Positions 26,112 to 36,750 of a stretch of DNA of 64,000 bases are shown here, in pieces. This DNA comes from Pseudonocardia humida (GTDB lineage: Bacteria; Actinomycetota; Actinomycetes; Mycobacteriales; Pseudonocardiaceae). How positions within the stretch are numbered: position 1 is the stretch's first letter; every line of letters begins with the position of its first letter. The position numbers and the translations under genes were made by a program. The DNA lies in NCBI RefSeq assembly GCF_023898865.1, contig NZ_JAGSOV010000077.1, forward strand, positions 1-64,000, in the 5' to 3' direction. The notes under the pieces were generated by a model. The model was not told the origin of the DNA and did no database searches. It saw nothing but the letters and a program-made list of their open reading frames with translations.

Positions 26112-26171
26112 CGCCCCATCCCACCGCGCCGGCCGTGAGGCGCCGGTGAGTCCCCCGGTCCGGGCGGTTCG

Positions 26172-26198
26172 GTTCGGTCAGCCTTTGGCTGACCGAAC
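26172..26198. terminator. Strong hairpin upstream of moxR
   Basis: GTTCGGTCAGCC and its exact complement flank a TTT loop (12-bp arms). It lies in the leader or promoter region of moxR and downstream of the NlpC/P60 gene. Termination or attenuation are both possible. No T-run follows on the minus strand. Confidence 0.75.
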
Positions 26199-26204
26199 GA
26201 TGGC

Positions 26205-26224
26205 GTCAATCGATCGTTGACACA
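26205..26224. promoter_or_regulatory. Copy A of a recurring 20-bp dyad
   Basis: GTCAATCGATCGTTGACACA; the inner GTCAA...TTGAC is a dyad around CGATCG. It matches copies B and C before tauE at 16 and 17 of 20 positions. Possibly an operator or promoter element of moxR. Confidence 0.6.
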
Positions 26225-26232
26225 ATGGGGGA

Positions 26233-26299
26233 CCCGTCGAGAACGAACTCGTCGTCGTTTGGACCGGTCCGAAATGACGCCAGGGTCGTTCTCGACGGG
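26233..26299. repeat. 67-bp element with 14-bp inverted ends
   Basis: CCCGTCGAGAACGA and TCGTTCTCGACGGG are exact complements around 39 bp that contain the palindrome GGACCGGTCC. It lies just after the NlpC/P60 stop and may end that transcript or be a miniature inverted-repeat element. Confidence 0.75.
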
Positions 26300-26313
26300 G
26301 TGGGCCGGGACGG

Positions 26314-27600
26314 TCAGAGGACGCGGGTGGCCATCGGGAGCAGGCCGCGGGTGCGCAGCTTGGTCACACGCACGGACGCCCCGGTGTAGGGGGCCTCGAT
26401 CATCTTTCCGTCGCCGACGTACATGGCCACGTGGTGGATCGGGGCGCCGCCGCGCTTGTAGAAGACCATGTCACCGGGTCGCAGGTCGGAGATCGGGACC
26501 TTGCGGCCCGCGTTGTACTGGTTGCGGCTCACCCGGGGCAGGCGCACCCCGGCGCCGTTGAACGCGTAGAGCATCAGCCCCGAGCAGTCGAAGCCGATGC
26601 GGTTGAGCGGGGAGCCGAACCGGTCCGGGATGCCGGTGCTCGGGCCCCGGCCGTTGCCCCCGCCCCACACGTACTGCACGCCCAGCTGCGACATCGCCCG
26701 GTCGATGACCCGGCGCACGGCGGCGCTGCCGCGCACCGGCGGTCCGTCGCCCAGGGCGAGCACCCGGCTGTTGGCCTCCTCACGGGCGGCCCGGTCGGCC
26801 GCGGCCTGCTCGGCCGCCACCCGCGCCCGCCACTCGTTGTAGCGGGTGCGCTGGGCGCGCAACCCGGCGTCGCCCGCCTCCGCGGCGTCCAGGCGGCGCT
26901 GCAGCTCGACGCGCCGGGCGTCCAGCTCGGCCAACCGCGCGGCGTGCTCGCGGGCGGCCTGATCCGCGGCGGCGAACGCGGCCTCGGCGTCGGCCTCCGC
27001 CTGCGCCGCCTCGGCCTCGCGGTCCCGCGCCGCCTGCAGGGCCGCCCGGGCGCCCGCGTCGGCGTTGGCCTTCTCCACCCGGGCGCGCTCCAGGCCGTCC
27101 TGCGCGGCCAGCTGGGAGCGGGCGATCGCGTCGTTGAACTCGGCCCGCGCGACCAGGTCCTCCGGGCCGGTGGCCGCGGTCAGCAGGCCGAGCGGGCCGT
27201 TGTCGAGGCCCTGCTGGTAGGTGGCCACCACGAACTCGTCGAGGCGGTCGCGGGCCGACTCGATGGCCGCCGACGCCGCCTGGGTCGCGATCCGCGCCGC
27301 GTCGGCCTGCCGACCGGCCTCGGCCGCGGCCTCCTGCGCGGCGTTGAGCAACTCCAGCGCCGCCTCCGCACTCTCCCGGCTCAGGGCCAGCTCGGCGGCC
27401 AGGTCGTCGGTGCGGATGTCCAGGTCGGCCAGCTCCGAGGTCAGCCGACCGACCTCGCCGGCACGGCGGGTGACCTCCTGCGCGCTGCGCTCCAGCTCGT
27501 CGTCGCCGGGGTTGGGCGGTGGCGTCGGCTGCGCCACGGCGGTACCGACCCCGCTGAGCAGGGCGATCAGGACCAGGAGCGCGACCACCGCACGCCGCAT
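26314..27600 (-). CDS. Secreted NlpC/P60 peptidoglycan endopeptidase (RipA-like)
   Basis: A 428-residue exported cell-wall hydrolase. A signal peptide occupies about 1-24 (ending VGTAVAQP). A long coiled coil spans about 35-275 and the NlpC/P60 domain 295-425. The catalytic Cys lies in GFDCSGLMLYAF, His in PIHHVAMYVGDG, and the third polar residue near MIEAPYTG. Mycobacterial RipA and RipB stand in the same place between acn and moxR; here one gene is present. The coiled coil probably inhibits or tethers the peptidase. ATG 27600 follows GAGAAGG. Confidence 0.94.
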   Translation of the reverse strand: MRRAVVALLVLIALLSGVGTAVAQPTPPPNPGDDELERSAQEVTRRAGEVGRLTSELADLDIRTDDLAAELALSRESAEAALELLNAAQEAAAEAGRQADAARIATQAASAAIESARDRLDEFVVATYQQGLDNGPLGLLTAATGPEDLVARAEFNDAIARSQLAAQDGLERARVEKANADAGARAALQAARDREAEAAQAEADAEAAFAAADQAAREHAARLAELDARRVELQRRLDAAEAGDAGLRAQRTRYNEWRARVAAEQAAADRAAREEANSRVLALGDGPPVRGSAAVRRVIDRAMSQLGVQYVWGGGNGRGPSTGIPDRFGSPLNRIGFDCSGLMLYAFNGAGVRLPRVSRNQYNAGRKVPISDLRPGDMVFYKRGGAPIHHVAMYVGDGKMIEAPYTGASVRVTKLRTRGLLPMATRVL

Positions 27601-27883
27601 CCGCCTTCTCCCATCCCACCGACCGATCGGCCGGGCCACTGACCGTCACGAGCGCGGCGGATGCTGCCATTCGGACCGGGCGCGTCCGGGGAGGCACACC
27701 AGAACGGATGCACGACGTGCTCCGATCGGGTTAGTTCTGGTGGCGATCTGACGACGATTCCGTAGTTACACGGTGCATTCCGGGGCCGTGGACCGACAGC
27801 ATCACTGCCGGGCCCCGATCGGGGGACGCGACGACGAGGAGCACAGCGGTGAGTGACAACGGGCGAGGCGGACCGCCGGACGG

Positions 27884-29353
27884 GTGGCCCGGACAGGGGG
27901 TCCGGGACACGGTCAGCAGGTGCCCCCGCCCTACCAGGGCGGCGGCTACGGCCAGGGCTACCCGCAGCAGCAGCCCGGCTACGGGCAACAGCCGGGGTAC
28001 GGGCAGCAGCCCGGCTACGGGCAACAGCCCGGGTACGGCCAGCAGCCCGGCTACGGCCAGCCCTACCCGGGCCAGCAGGGCTACGCGGGCCAGCCGACGG
28101 CGACCCTGCCCGGCGGGCCGCCGCCCGGATGGGGCGGCGCACAGCCCCCGCCCCCCGGCTACAGCGCCCCGCCGCGGCGGCGCGGTCCGATCGTCATCGC
28201 GATCGTGGCCGTGCTCGCGCTGGCCGGCGGCGCCTTCGGCGTGGTGACCTGGCTCAGCGGGCGCGGGGGCGCCGACACCCCGGCCGCCGCGGTCCAGCTG
28301 CTGGCCCAGGACCTGAACTCGCAGAACCTCATCGACGCGGCCAGCCGGCTGCACCCCGGCGAGGCCCAGCTCGCCGCCGACGCCGGCGACGTCCTGGTCG
28401 ACGAGCTGGTCCGGCTGAACATCCTCAAGCCCAACGCCGAGCTGGGCCTGGGCACCGTGGAGTTCAAGGACCTGCAGATCGACGAGGCCGCGGCCGAGCA
28501 GGTCCGCGACGACCTCGTGATCAACAAGGTGACCGGCGGGCAGATCGTGTCCCAGCAGGGCTTCGGCGACCTGCCGTTCACCGAGGAGTTCGCGCAGCGG
28601 GCGTTCCCGAACGGGATGGTCCCCACCACCAACGCACCCACCACGGTCAACGTCAGCGACATCATCGCCCAGACCGGCGAGCCGCTGCGCCTGGCCAGCG
28701 TCCGGGTCGGCGGCGAGTGGTACGTCAGCCTCTTCTACACCGCGGCCGACTACGGCCTTCGCGAGTCCGGCGCGCAGTGGCCGGCCCAGCCGGTGCCCGC
28801 GGTGGGCACCGACAGCGCCCAGGCCGCGGTCCAGGAGACCGTGCAGGCGATCCTCGACCAGGACATGCGCCGGCTGATCGAGCTCATGGACCCGGCCGAG
28901 CTGCAGGTCATGCACGACGCCGGTGAGGTGATCATCGAGAGCGCCGGGGCCGGTGAGCCGAGCGGGGCGAAGCTGCTGGAGCTGGAGACCACCGAGACCA
29001 CCGTCCGCGGCCACACCGCGGTGCAGCTCAAGCGGGCCGTGATCGAGGCCGACGGCTCGCGCGGCACCATCGAGCGCGACGGCGACTGCCTGGTGGCCAC
29101 CGAGGACGGCGGCGCGCCGCAGCGGCTGTGCTCGGCCGACCTGCTCGACTCGATCGGCGACGCGGGCGACCCGACGCTGGAGCGGCTGGCGCCGCGGATC
29201 GCCCAGGCCCTCTTCGACGTGCAGGTCGTGACCAACGAGGTCGACGGGAAGCACTACTTCTCCCCCGGCCAGACCATGATCAGCCTGTTCGGCAGCGCGC
29301 TGGGCGTGCTCGAGCCCCAGGACATCACCGCCCTGCTGGACTCGGCGAACTAG
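27884..29353 (+). CDS. Repeat-rich single-pass membrane protein, probable N-terminal frameshift
   Basis: A 489-residue frame starting at GTG 27884: a Gly/Tyr/Gln/Pro-rich cytoplasmic segment with five QQPGYG repeats, one membrane helix at about residues 103-125 (IVIAIVAVLALAGGAFG), and a long extracellular domain of unknown fold. GTG 27884 has no ribosome site. GTG 27849 has GAGGAG 7 nt upstream and begins MSDNGRGGPPDGWPGQG in another frame, which joins smoothly to GPGHGQQVPPPY if one base is added near 27895-27899. The annotated N terminus is therefore doubtful. Similar position to Rv1476 but not clearly homologous. Function unknown. Confidence 0.8.
   Translation: MARTGGPGHGQQVPPPYQGGGYGQGYPQQQPGYGQQPGYGQQPGYGQQPGYGQQPGYGQPYPGQQGYAGQPTATLPGGPPPGWGGAQPPPPGYSAPPRRRGPIVIAIVAVLALAGGAFGVVTWLSGRGGADTPAAAVQLLAQDLNSQNLIDAASRLHPGEAQLAADAGDVLVDELVRLNILKPNAELGLGTVEFKDLQIDEAAAEQVRDDLVINKVTGGQIVSQQGFGDLPFTEEFAQRAFPNGMVPTTNAPTTVNVSDIIAQTGEPLRLASVRVGGEWYVSLFYTAADYGLRESGAQWPAQPVPAVGTDSAQAAVQETVQAILDQDMRRLIELMDPAELQVMHDAGEVIIESAGAGEPSGAKLLELETTETTVRGHTAVQLKRAVIEADGSRGTIERDGDCLVATEDGGAPQRLCSADLLDSIGDAGDPTLERLAPRIAQALFDVQVVTNEVDGKHYFSPGQTMISLFGSALGVLEPQDITALLDSAN
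27968..28057 (+). repeat. Five 18-bp tandem repeats (QQPGYG)5
   Basis: Five consecutive 18-bp units vary only at third positions (CAG/CAA, CCC/CCG, GGC/GGG). They encode QQPGYG in the cytoplasmic tail. Synonymous divergence between units suggests selection on the peptide. Confidence 0.93.
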
Positions 29354-29424
29354 CCGCGCGCAGGGCGCACGACCGACGAGGACCCCGTCCCAGGTGGGCG
29401 GGGTCCTCGCGCGTCGCACCCCGG

Positions 29425-29454
29425 TTCGACGAAATAACAGGACAAGCGTACTGT
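29425..29454 (+). promoter_or_regulatory. acnA promoter with AcnR-type operator
   Basis: TTCGAC (-35, 29425-29430) and TACTGT (-10, 29449-29454) are 18 bp apart. The sequence CAGGACAAGCGTACTG (29438-29453) fits the AcnR motif CAGNACnnncGTACTG that I recall from Corynebacterium glutamicum, and covers the -10 box, so a bound repressor would block initiation. The predicted leader is about 140 nt. Confidence 0.7.
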
Positions 29455-29598
29455 TTGGGGTAGCGGGGTCGGCGGCGCAGCCGGAACGGGGTGCGCCAGA
29501 CTCCGCGGAAGTCGAACGCCGATCACCAGCGACGGACCATCCGCGACGCACCAGCACGGAGACCCACCCGGCGCCCACCACCGCAGGAGGACTCGACA

Positions 29599-32469
<2,871 letters not shown>

Positions 32470-32535
32470 CGGCGGGTCACGACCACCGGGGCGGTGGACA
32501 CCGAAGCGGGTGCCCACCGCTCCGTCGGGCCGGGG

Positions 32536-33735
32536 TCAGTCCCGGACCCGGACGGAGTCGACGGTGATGTGCCAGGACTCCGTCCCCTCGCCGTCGAGGT
32601 CGATGCTGAACCCGGCCAGCGGCGCCGCCACCGGGATCCGTCCGATCACCTCGTCCCGCACCCGCACGGTCAGCTCCGAACCCTCCCGGGTCAGCCGCAT
32701 CGGCACCGGCTCCCCCAGCGCCATGGGCACGAAGACGGCCGGGGGCACGTAGTCGTCGTAGCCCGAGCACCGTGCCCGGTCGCACACCAGCGCCATCGCG
32801 GTGACGTCGGCCGGTGGGCTCGGCCCGAAGACCAGCCGGTGGGTCCGACCGGTGGACTCCACGACCGTCACCCCCGCGCCGCCCTTGCCTGCCCGGTCGA
32901 AGCCGAGCACGCTCGCCACGAAGGAGACCTCGTCGAACGGGCCGACGCCGCGCGGGAGCAGCGTGCCGACCACGCCTTCCGGTGGGCCGGCCCCGTCGAG
33001 CACCAGGTCGAGCACGCCGTCGCGCGGGCGCATCAGGTCGGGGCGGGACGCGGGGTTCCAGCGCCGCAGGTCGAGCGCGTCGGTGTCGAAGTCCTCCTCG
33101 AACACCACCCGACCGACGCCGTCGCTCACGGTCGGGGTCGGGGTCGGGCCGGTCCCGCGCGGCAGGTCGGCCGCGATGATCCCGCCCACCAGCACCGCGA
33201 CCACCGCCAGGGCCGGCCGGATCCAGCGCCGGCCCGGCCCCGGCTGCTCGCGCACCGCCTCGATCGCGTCGCCGAGCGCCCGCAGGTCCGACGACCAGTG
33301 CCGATCGGTCAGCTGCACGGCGTTGATGTCGGCGATGGGCGCCAGCGGACCGGGCAGGTCGTCGCGGTCCGGCATCACCGCGCTGTCGACCAGGACGGGC
33401 AGGACCGGCACCCGGTGGCGCAGCGCGGTCTCGACCTCGCGCCGGACCGGGTCGTCGGGCTCGTCGAGCCGGCGGCCGCCGCGGCGCCCGACCACCGACG
33501 ACCACTCGGGGTTGACGACCAGCACGAGCGCGTCGGCGGCGCGCACCGCACGCTCGATCTCGGCGGTGAAGTCGGTGCCCGGCGCGATGGAGTCCAGGTC
33601 CAGGAAGACCTTGCGGTCGCCGAACCGCCGGGCGAGGTCGGCGTGCAGCCTGCCCGCCCACCCCCCGCCGCCGGAGCGCCGGTAGGAGATCACGACGGCG
33701 GGCCCGGTACCGGCCGACCACCGACCGGGACGCAT
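32536..33735 (-). CDS. TIR domain - TM - lectin-like membrane protein
   Basis: A 399-residue protein of unusual build. A TIR domain covers about 12-155 (VISYRRS, KVFLDLDSIAPGTDF, LVLVVNPEW), a membrane helix 172-190, and an extracellular concanavalin/LamG-like jelly-roll 209-399 with a CX4C pair (C318, C323). The topology suggests an outside ligand sensed by an inside TIR. Many bacterial TIR domains cleave NAD+; I cannot prove the catalytic Glu here. The lipoprotein encoded 8 bp upstream repeats the jelly-roll half. Converges with acnA. Confidence 0.85.
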   Translation of the reverse strand: MRPGRWSAGTGPAVVISYRRSGGGGWAGRLHADLARRFGDRKVFLDLDSIAPGTDFTAEIERAVRAADALVLVVNPEWSSVVGRRGGRRLDEPDDPVRREVETALRHRVPVLPVLVDSAVMPDRDDLPGPLAPIADINAVQLTDRHWSSDLRALGDAIEAVREQPGPGRRWIRPALAVVAVLVGGIIAADLPRGTGPTPTPTVSDGVGRVVFEEDFDTDALDLRRWNPASRPDLMRPRDGVLDLVLDGAGPPEGVVGTLLPRGVGPFDEVSFVASVLGFDRAGKGGAGVTVVESTGRTHRLVFGPSPPADVTAMALVCDRARCSGYDDYVPPAVFVPMALGEPVPMRLTREGSELTVRVRDEVIGRIPVAAPLAGFSIDLDGEGTESWHITVDSVRVRD

Positions 33736-33743
33736 CGACGGCG

Positions 33744-34478
33744 TCAGGCGGTCAGCCGCAGCGCGTCGAGCACGACGTGCCAGGCCTCGCCGTCGGCGCC
33801 GTAGAGCTCGATGTCGAACGCGGTCAGCGGGGAGTCGTCGTCGGCCGCCGATTCCCCGATGAGCTGGTCGCGCAGGAAGAACCGCACCACCGGGCCGTCC
33901 TGGACGATCCGCGCCGGCACGACCTCCCCCCGCGCGAAACCCGCGCTCGTGGTGGGCTCGGCGAAGTCGTCATAGGCCGCGCACTCCGGGCGCCCGCACA
34001 CGAGGGCGACCGCCTGCAGCTCGCCGCCGCTGGGCCCGAACGCGAGCTCGTGGTTGCGCCCGCTGGCCTGGCGCACCACGACCGCCGGGCCGCCGGGCCC
34101 GGATTCGCCGAAATCGGGCACCGCCACGGTGAACCTCAGCTCCCGGAACGAGCCGGTGAACCTCGGGTTCAACGCCGCCTCCACGCCGTCGGCGGTGTCC
34201 TGCGCCGTGACGACCAGGTTCAGGCCGCCGTCGCGCTGGTGGATCAGGTCGGCCCGGTCGGGAGCGGCCCACCGCGTCTCGTCGAGGCGATCGCCGTCGA
34301 AGTCCTCCGCGAACACCACCCCCGGCTCCGGGGCCGGCGGCGCGGGTGCGGCCGGGACCGACGGCGCCGCCGCCTCGGTCGTCCCGCACGCGGCCAGGAG
34401 GGCGAGCAGAGCGATCGCCACCGCGCTGCTCCACGCGGGACGTCGGCTCTCCCCCCGCTGCGCATGACGCTCCGACAC
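33744..34478 (-). CDS. Lipoprotein, lectin-like jelly-roll; paralogue of TIR-protein ectodomain
   Basis: A 244-residue lipoprotein: hydrophobic segment AVAIALLALLAAC with the lipid Cys at 31, an Ala/Pro linker, then a jelly-roll (55-244). It aligns along its full length with residues 209-399 of the downstream TIR protein: EDFD, DL..RDG.L.LV, GR.H.L.FGPS, ALVC....C..YDD, SW/AWH...D..R. GTG 34478 has GGGGAGG 6 nt upstream; the longer frame to 34523 lacks a site. The two genes are 8 bp apart and surely cotranscribed. Confidence 0.85.
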   Translation of the reverse strand: MSERHAQRGESRRPAWSSAVAIALLALLAACGTTEAAAPSVPAAPAPPAPEPGVVFAEDFDGDRLDETRWAAPDRADLIHQRDGGLNLVVTAQDTADGVEAALNPRFTGSFRELRFTVAVPDFGESGPGGPAVVVRQASGRNHELAFGPSGGELQAVALVCGRPECAAYDDFAEPTTSAGFARGEVVPARIVQDGPVVRFFLRDQLIGESAADDDSPLTAFDIELYGADGEAWHVVLDALRLTA

Positions 34479-34635
34479 CGTCGACCTCCCCAGTTCCGCG
34501 TACACCGTCACGGGGGATCTCACGGCGGGTCGACGATCCGTTACAGCCCGTACTCCATTCCGAGGAGGAGGCCGCCTCGTCCCGTTCGGGCGGCGGCCCC
34601 GCGCGCGAACGGCGCGGTCGCGGACGACCGGCGGA

Positions 34636-35028
34636 TCAGGTCAGCGATCCCGGGTCGGCCGGCACGTCGACGGCGTGCGCCCGCAGCAGCTCGAGCGGGA
34701 CGACCTCGGTGGCCCGGCGGTTGGTCGAGGCGAGCACCACCGGCGCCGCCGTGCCCGCGCGGGCGGCCTGCAGCCAGCGCACGGCGACCACGCACCAGCG
34801 GTCGCCGGGGCGCAGGCCCGGGAAGCCGTACTCGGGGCGCGGGCTCGTCAGGTCGTTGCCCACGCCGCGCTGGTGCTCGAGGAACTCGGCGGTCACGACG
34901 GCGCACACGGTGTGGCTGCCGCGGTCCTCCGGGCCGGTGCTGCAGCACCCGTCGCGGTAGAAGCCGGTCATCGGGTCGGTTCCGCACGGCTCCAGCGGGC
35001 CGCCGAGCACGTTGAGCTCCTCCGCCAT
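34636..35028 (-). CDS. DUF2237 family protein
   Basis: A 130-residue cytoplasmic protein of DUF2237: NVLGGPLEPCGTDPMTGFYRDGCC, HTVCAVVTAEFLE, GDRWCVVAVRWLQA. Conserved cysteines suggest a metal or redox site, but the function is unknown. ATG 35028 is preceded by CAGGCT 6 nt upstream, a weak leaderless-type box. Confidence 0.9.
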   Translation of the reverse strand: MAEELNVLGGPLEPCGTDPMTGFYRDGCCSTGPEDRGSHTVCAVVTAEFLEHQRGVGNDLTSPRPEYGFPGLRPGDRWCVVAVRWLQAARAGTAAPVVLASTNRRATEVVPLELLRAHAVDVPADPGSLT

Positions 35029-35080
35029 CGCCCCAGCCTGCCACGGGTCGGGGACGCGGCGCCGCAGGCGGGCCGGAGGG

Positions 35081-35917
35081 TCAGCGGGAGGACCGCACGG
35101 CGGTCGCGGCCAACGTCGTGTACGGCATCGTGAAGCCGCCACCGATCCGGTCGACGGCGGCCCCGACGGCGTCGAGCACCCGCGCCAGCGCCCCGGCCGG
35201 CAGCCGGGTCAGCGCCCCGGTGGTGGGCAGGTGGTCCAGCCACTGGTCCCGGGTGTAGGACTGCTCCCAGTCGAAGCGCCACTGCTCGGGCTCGTCGAAG
35301 CCACCGGCCCGCCGCATCCCGTCCGCGGCGGCGAGGAACCCGGCCTGGTAGACCTCAAGCGCGCTGCGCCCCGCCCCGCCCGCCGACGGCACGGTGAAGG
35401 GCGAGTCGGGAGCCACCCGCGCGAAGGCCTCGACGAACGCCGCGGTCACCGTGGGCGGGGCGTCGAAGGCGTGGCCGAAGACGGCCAGCCGCCCGTCCGG
35501 GCGCAGCACCCGCGCCGCCTTCGCCGCGCCGGCGACCGGGTCGACCCAGTGCCAGGCCTGGCCGGCGACGACGGCGTCGAACGAGCGGCCGGCCGGCTCC
35601 CAGTCCTCGAAGGTGGCCACCTCGACCGCGACGCCGGTGCGCCGGGCGAACTCGGCCATCCGCCCGTCCGGGTCGACGCCCAGCACAGTGGCGCCCGCCG
35701 CGCGGAACTGGCGGGCCTCGATGCCGGTCCCGCACCCGACGTCGAGGACGTCCGGGCCGGGGCTGCGGGTGAGGATCCGCTCGATCAGCGCCTCGGGGTA
35801 GCGCGGGCGGGCGCGGTCGTAGCGCTCGGCGTCCACGCCGAACGACTCGGCGACCTGGCGCTGTCGGTGCGGCGGCGAGGAGGGAGGATCGACGGGGCCT
35901 CCGGCTCGAGTGGGCAT
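35081..35917 (-). CDS. Class I SAM-dependent methyltransferase
   Basis: A 278-residue methyltransferase with SAM motif I VLDVGCGTGIEARQF (about 56-70) and motif II/III region AVVAGQAWHWVDP. The substrate is unknown; the fold belongs to the small-molecule (UbiE-like) group. ATG 35917 lies inside one of two dyads recognised as likely TetR sites, and TAAGGT stands 6 nt upstream. The gene diverges from a TetR gene and should be repressed by it. Confidence 0.93.
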   Translation of the reverse strand: MPTRAGGPVDPPSSPPHRQRQVAESFGVDAERYDRARPRYPEALIERILTRSPGPDVLDVGCGTGIEARQFRAAGATVLGVDPDGRMAEFARRTGVAVEVATFEDWEPAGRSFDAVVAGQAWHWVDPVAGAAKAARVLRPDGRLAVFGHAFDAPPTVTAAFVEAFARVAPDSPFTVPSAGGAGRSALEVYQAGFLAAADGMRRAGGFDEPEQWRFDWEQSYTRDQWLDHLPTTGALTRLPAGALARVLDAVGAAVDRIGGGFTMPYTTLAATAVRSSR

Positions 35918-35945
35918 GTGCCCACCTTAGTGGGCAATCGCCCAT
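35910..35945. promoter_or_regulatory. Paired TetR operators flanking a leaderless promoter
   Basis: GTGGGCATGTGCCCAC (35910-35925) and GTGGGCAATCGCCCAT (35930-35945) are similar dyads, centres 20 bp apart. Between and into them lies the minus-strand -10 TAAGGT (35929-35924); the first covers ATG 35917. Confidence 0.75.
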
Positions 35946-35987
35946 TCCGGCAACCGGGGTCCCTCGCCGACGAAGGGGAACCGCGCC

Positions 35988-36590
35988 GTGCCTACCGGGG
36001 TGCACATCCGCGACGCGCGCCAGCAGCTGCTCGACGCCGCCGAGCGCGTCCTGCTGCGGGCCGGCCCCGGCGCGCTGACCAGCCGCGCCGTCACCACCGA
36101 GGCCGACGTGGCCAAGGGCGTGCTGCACCGGCACTTCGCCGACTTCGACGACTTCCTCGCCGAGCTCGCCCGCGACCGCATCGCCCGGATCGACGCCCGA
36201 GCGGGCGAGCTGCGCGCCGCCGCCGGGACGGGCACCGTCGCCGGGAACCTCGCCGGCGCCCTGGCGGAGCTGTTCGACCCGGTCACCGTGGCGGTCGCCG
36301 GGCTCGTCATCTTCCGCGACGAGCTGCGGGAGCGCCTGCGCGGCGCCGCCGTCCCGCGCACCCCGCCCGTCCTGACCGAGATGACCGCGGCGATCGCCGG
36401 CTACCTCGCCGCGGAGCGCGAGCTGGGCCGCATCGCCGCCGACGCCGAGATCGACCCGCTCGCGCTGGCCCTCGTCGGCGGCGCGCACCTGCTGTGCGCC
36501 GGCCGTGCGCGCACCCGGCCCCCGGCCGGGGAGATCGACCTGGTGGTGTCCGCGGTCGTCGCCGACGTCGTCCAGCGCCGGCTGCTCTGA
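35988..36590 (+). CDS. TetR family regulator
   Basis: A 200-residue TetR repressor: helix-turn-helix at about 12-58 (ALTSRAVTTEADVAKGVLHRHFADFDDF), then a helical ligand domain. GTG 35988 follows GAAGGGGAA. It diverges from the methyltransferase gene; the twin TGGGC dyads between them are its likely targets. The TauE permease begins 160 bp downstream on the same strand but has its own candidate operators. Confidence 0.92.
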   Translation: MPTGVHIRDARQQLLDAAERVLLRAGPGALTSRAVTTEADVAKGVLHRHFADFDDFLAELARDRIARIDARAGELRAAAGTGTVAGNLAGALAELFDPVTVAVAGLVIFRDELRERLRGAAVPRTPPVLTEMTAAIAGYLAAERELGRIAADAEIDPLALALVGGAHLLCAGRARTRPPAGEIDLVVSAVVADVVQRRLL

Positions 36591-36659
36591 CGCCACTCCC
36601 CCGGCCCCGGTCGGCGACGCGGCGCCCGCAGGTCGCCGTTTCGCTGACGTCAAGACAGC

Positions 36660-36679
36660 GTCAATGATTCGTTGTCACA
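36660..36679. promoter_or_regulatory. Copy B of the recurring 20-bp dyad
   Basis: GTCAATGATTCGTTGTCACA, 71 bp before copy C and matching it at 17 of 20 positions. It is followed by GGAGGGG, but no gene start fits. Confidence 0.6.
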
Positions 36680-36730
36680 GGAGGGGAGGCATCAGGCGCG
36701 ACGTCGCCGGATCGCTGACCGCACGCCGGT

Positions 36731-36750
36731 GTCAACGGATCGTTGTCACA
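36731..36750. promoter_or_regulatory. Copy C of the recurring 20-bp dyad
   Basis: GTCAACGGATCGTTGTCACA ends exactly at the ATG (36751) of the permease gene, so a bound protein would sit on its transcript start or initiation region. Confidence 0.6.

Noticed and set aside
26225..26380. Small plus-strand frame starting at the ATG after dyad copy A
   Set aside because: It runs antisense into the NlpC/P60 gene, has no ribosome site and shows no recognisable motif.
27968..28057. Possible CRISPR-like direct repeats
   Set aside because: The 18-bp units have no spacers and encode QQPGYG.
32536..34478. Thoeris or CBASS defence locus
   Set aside because: There is a TIR domain but no ThsA-type NADase, no cyclase and no effector; the membrane lectin layout does not match known systems.
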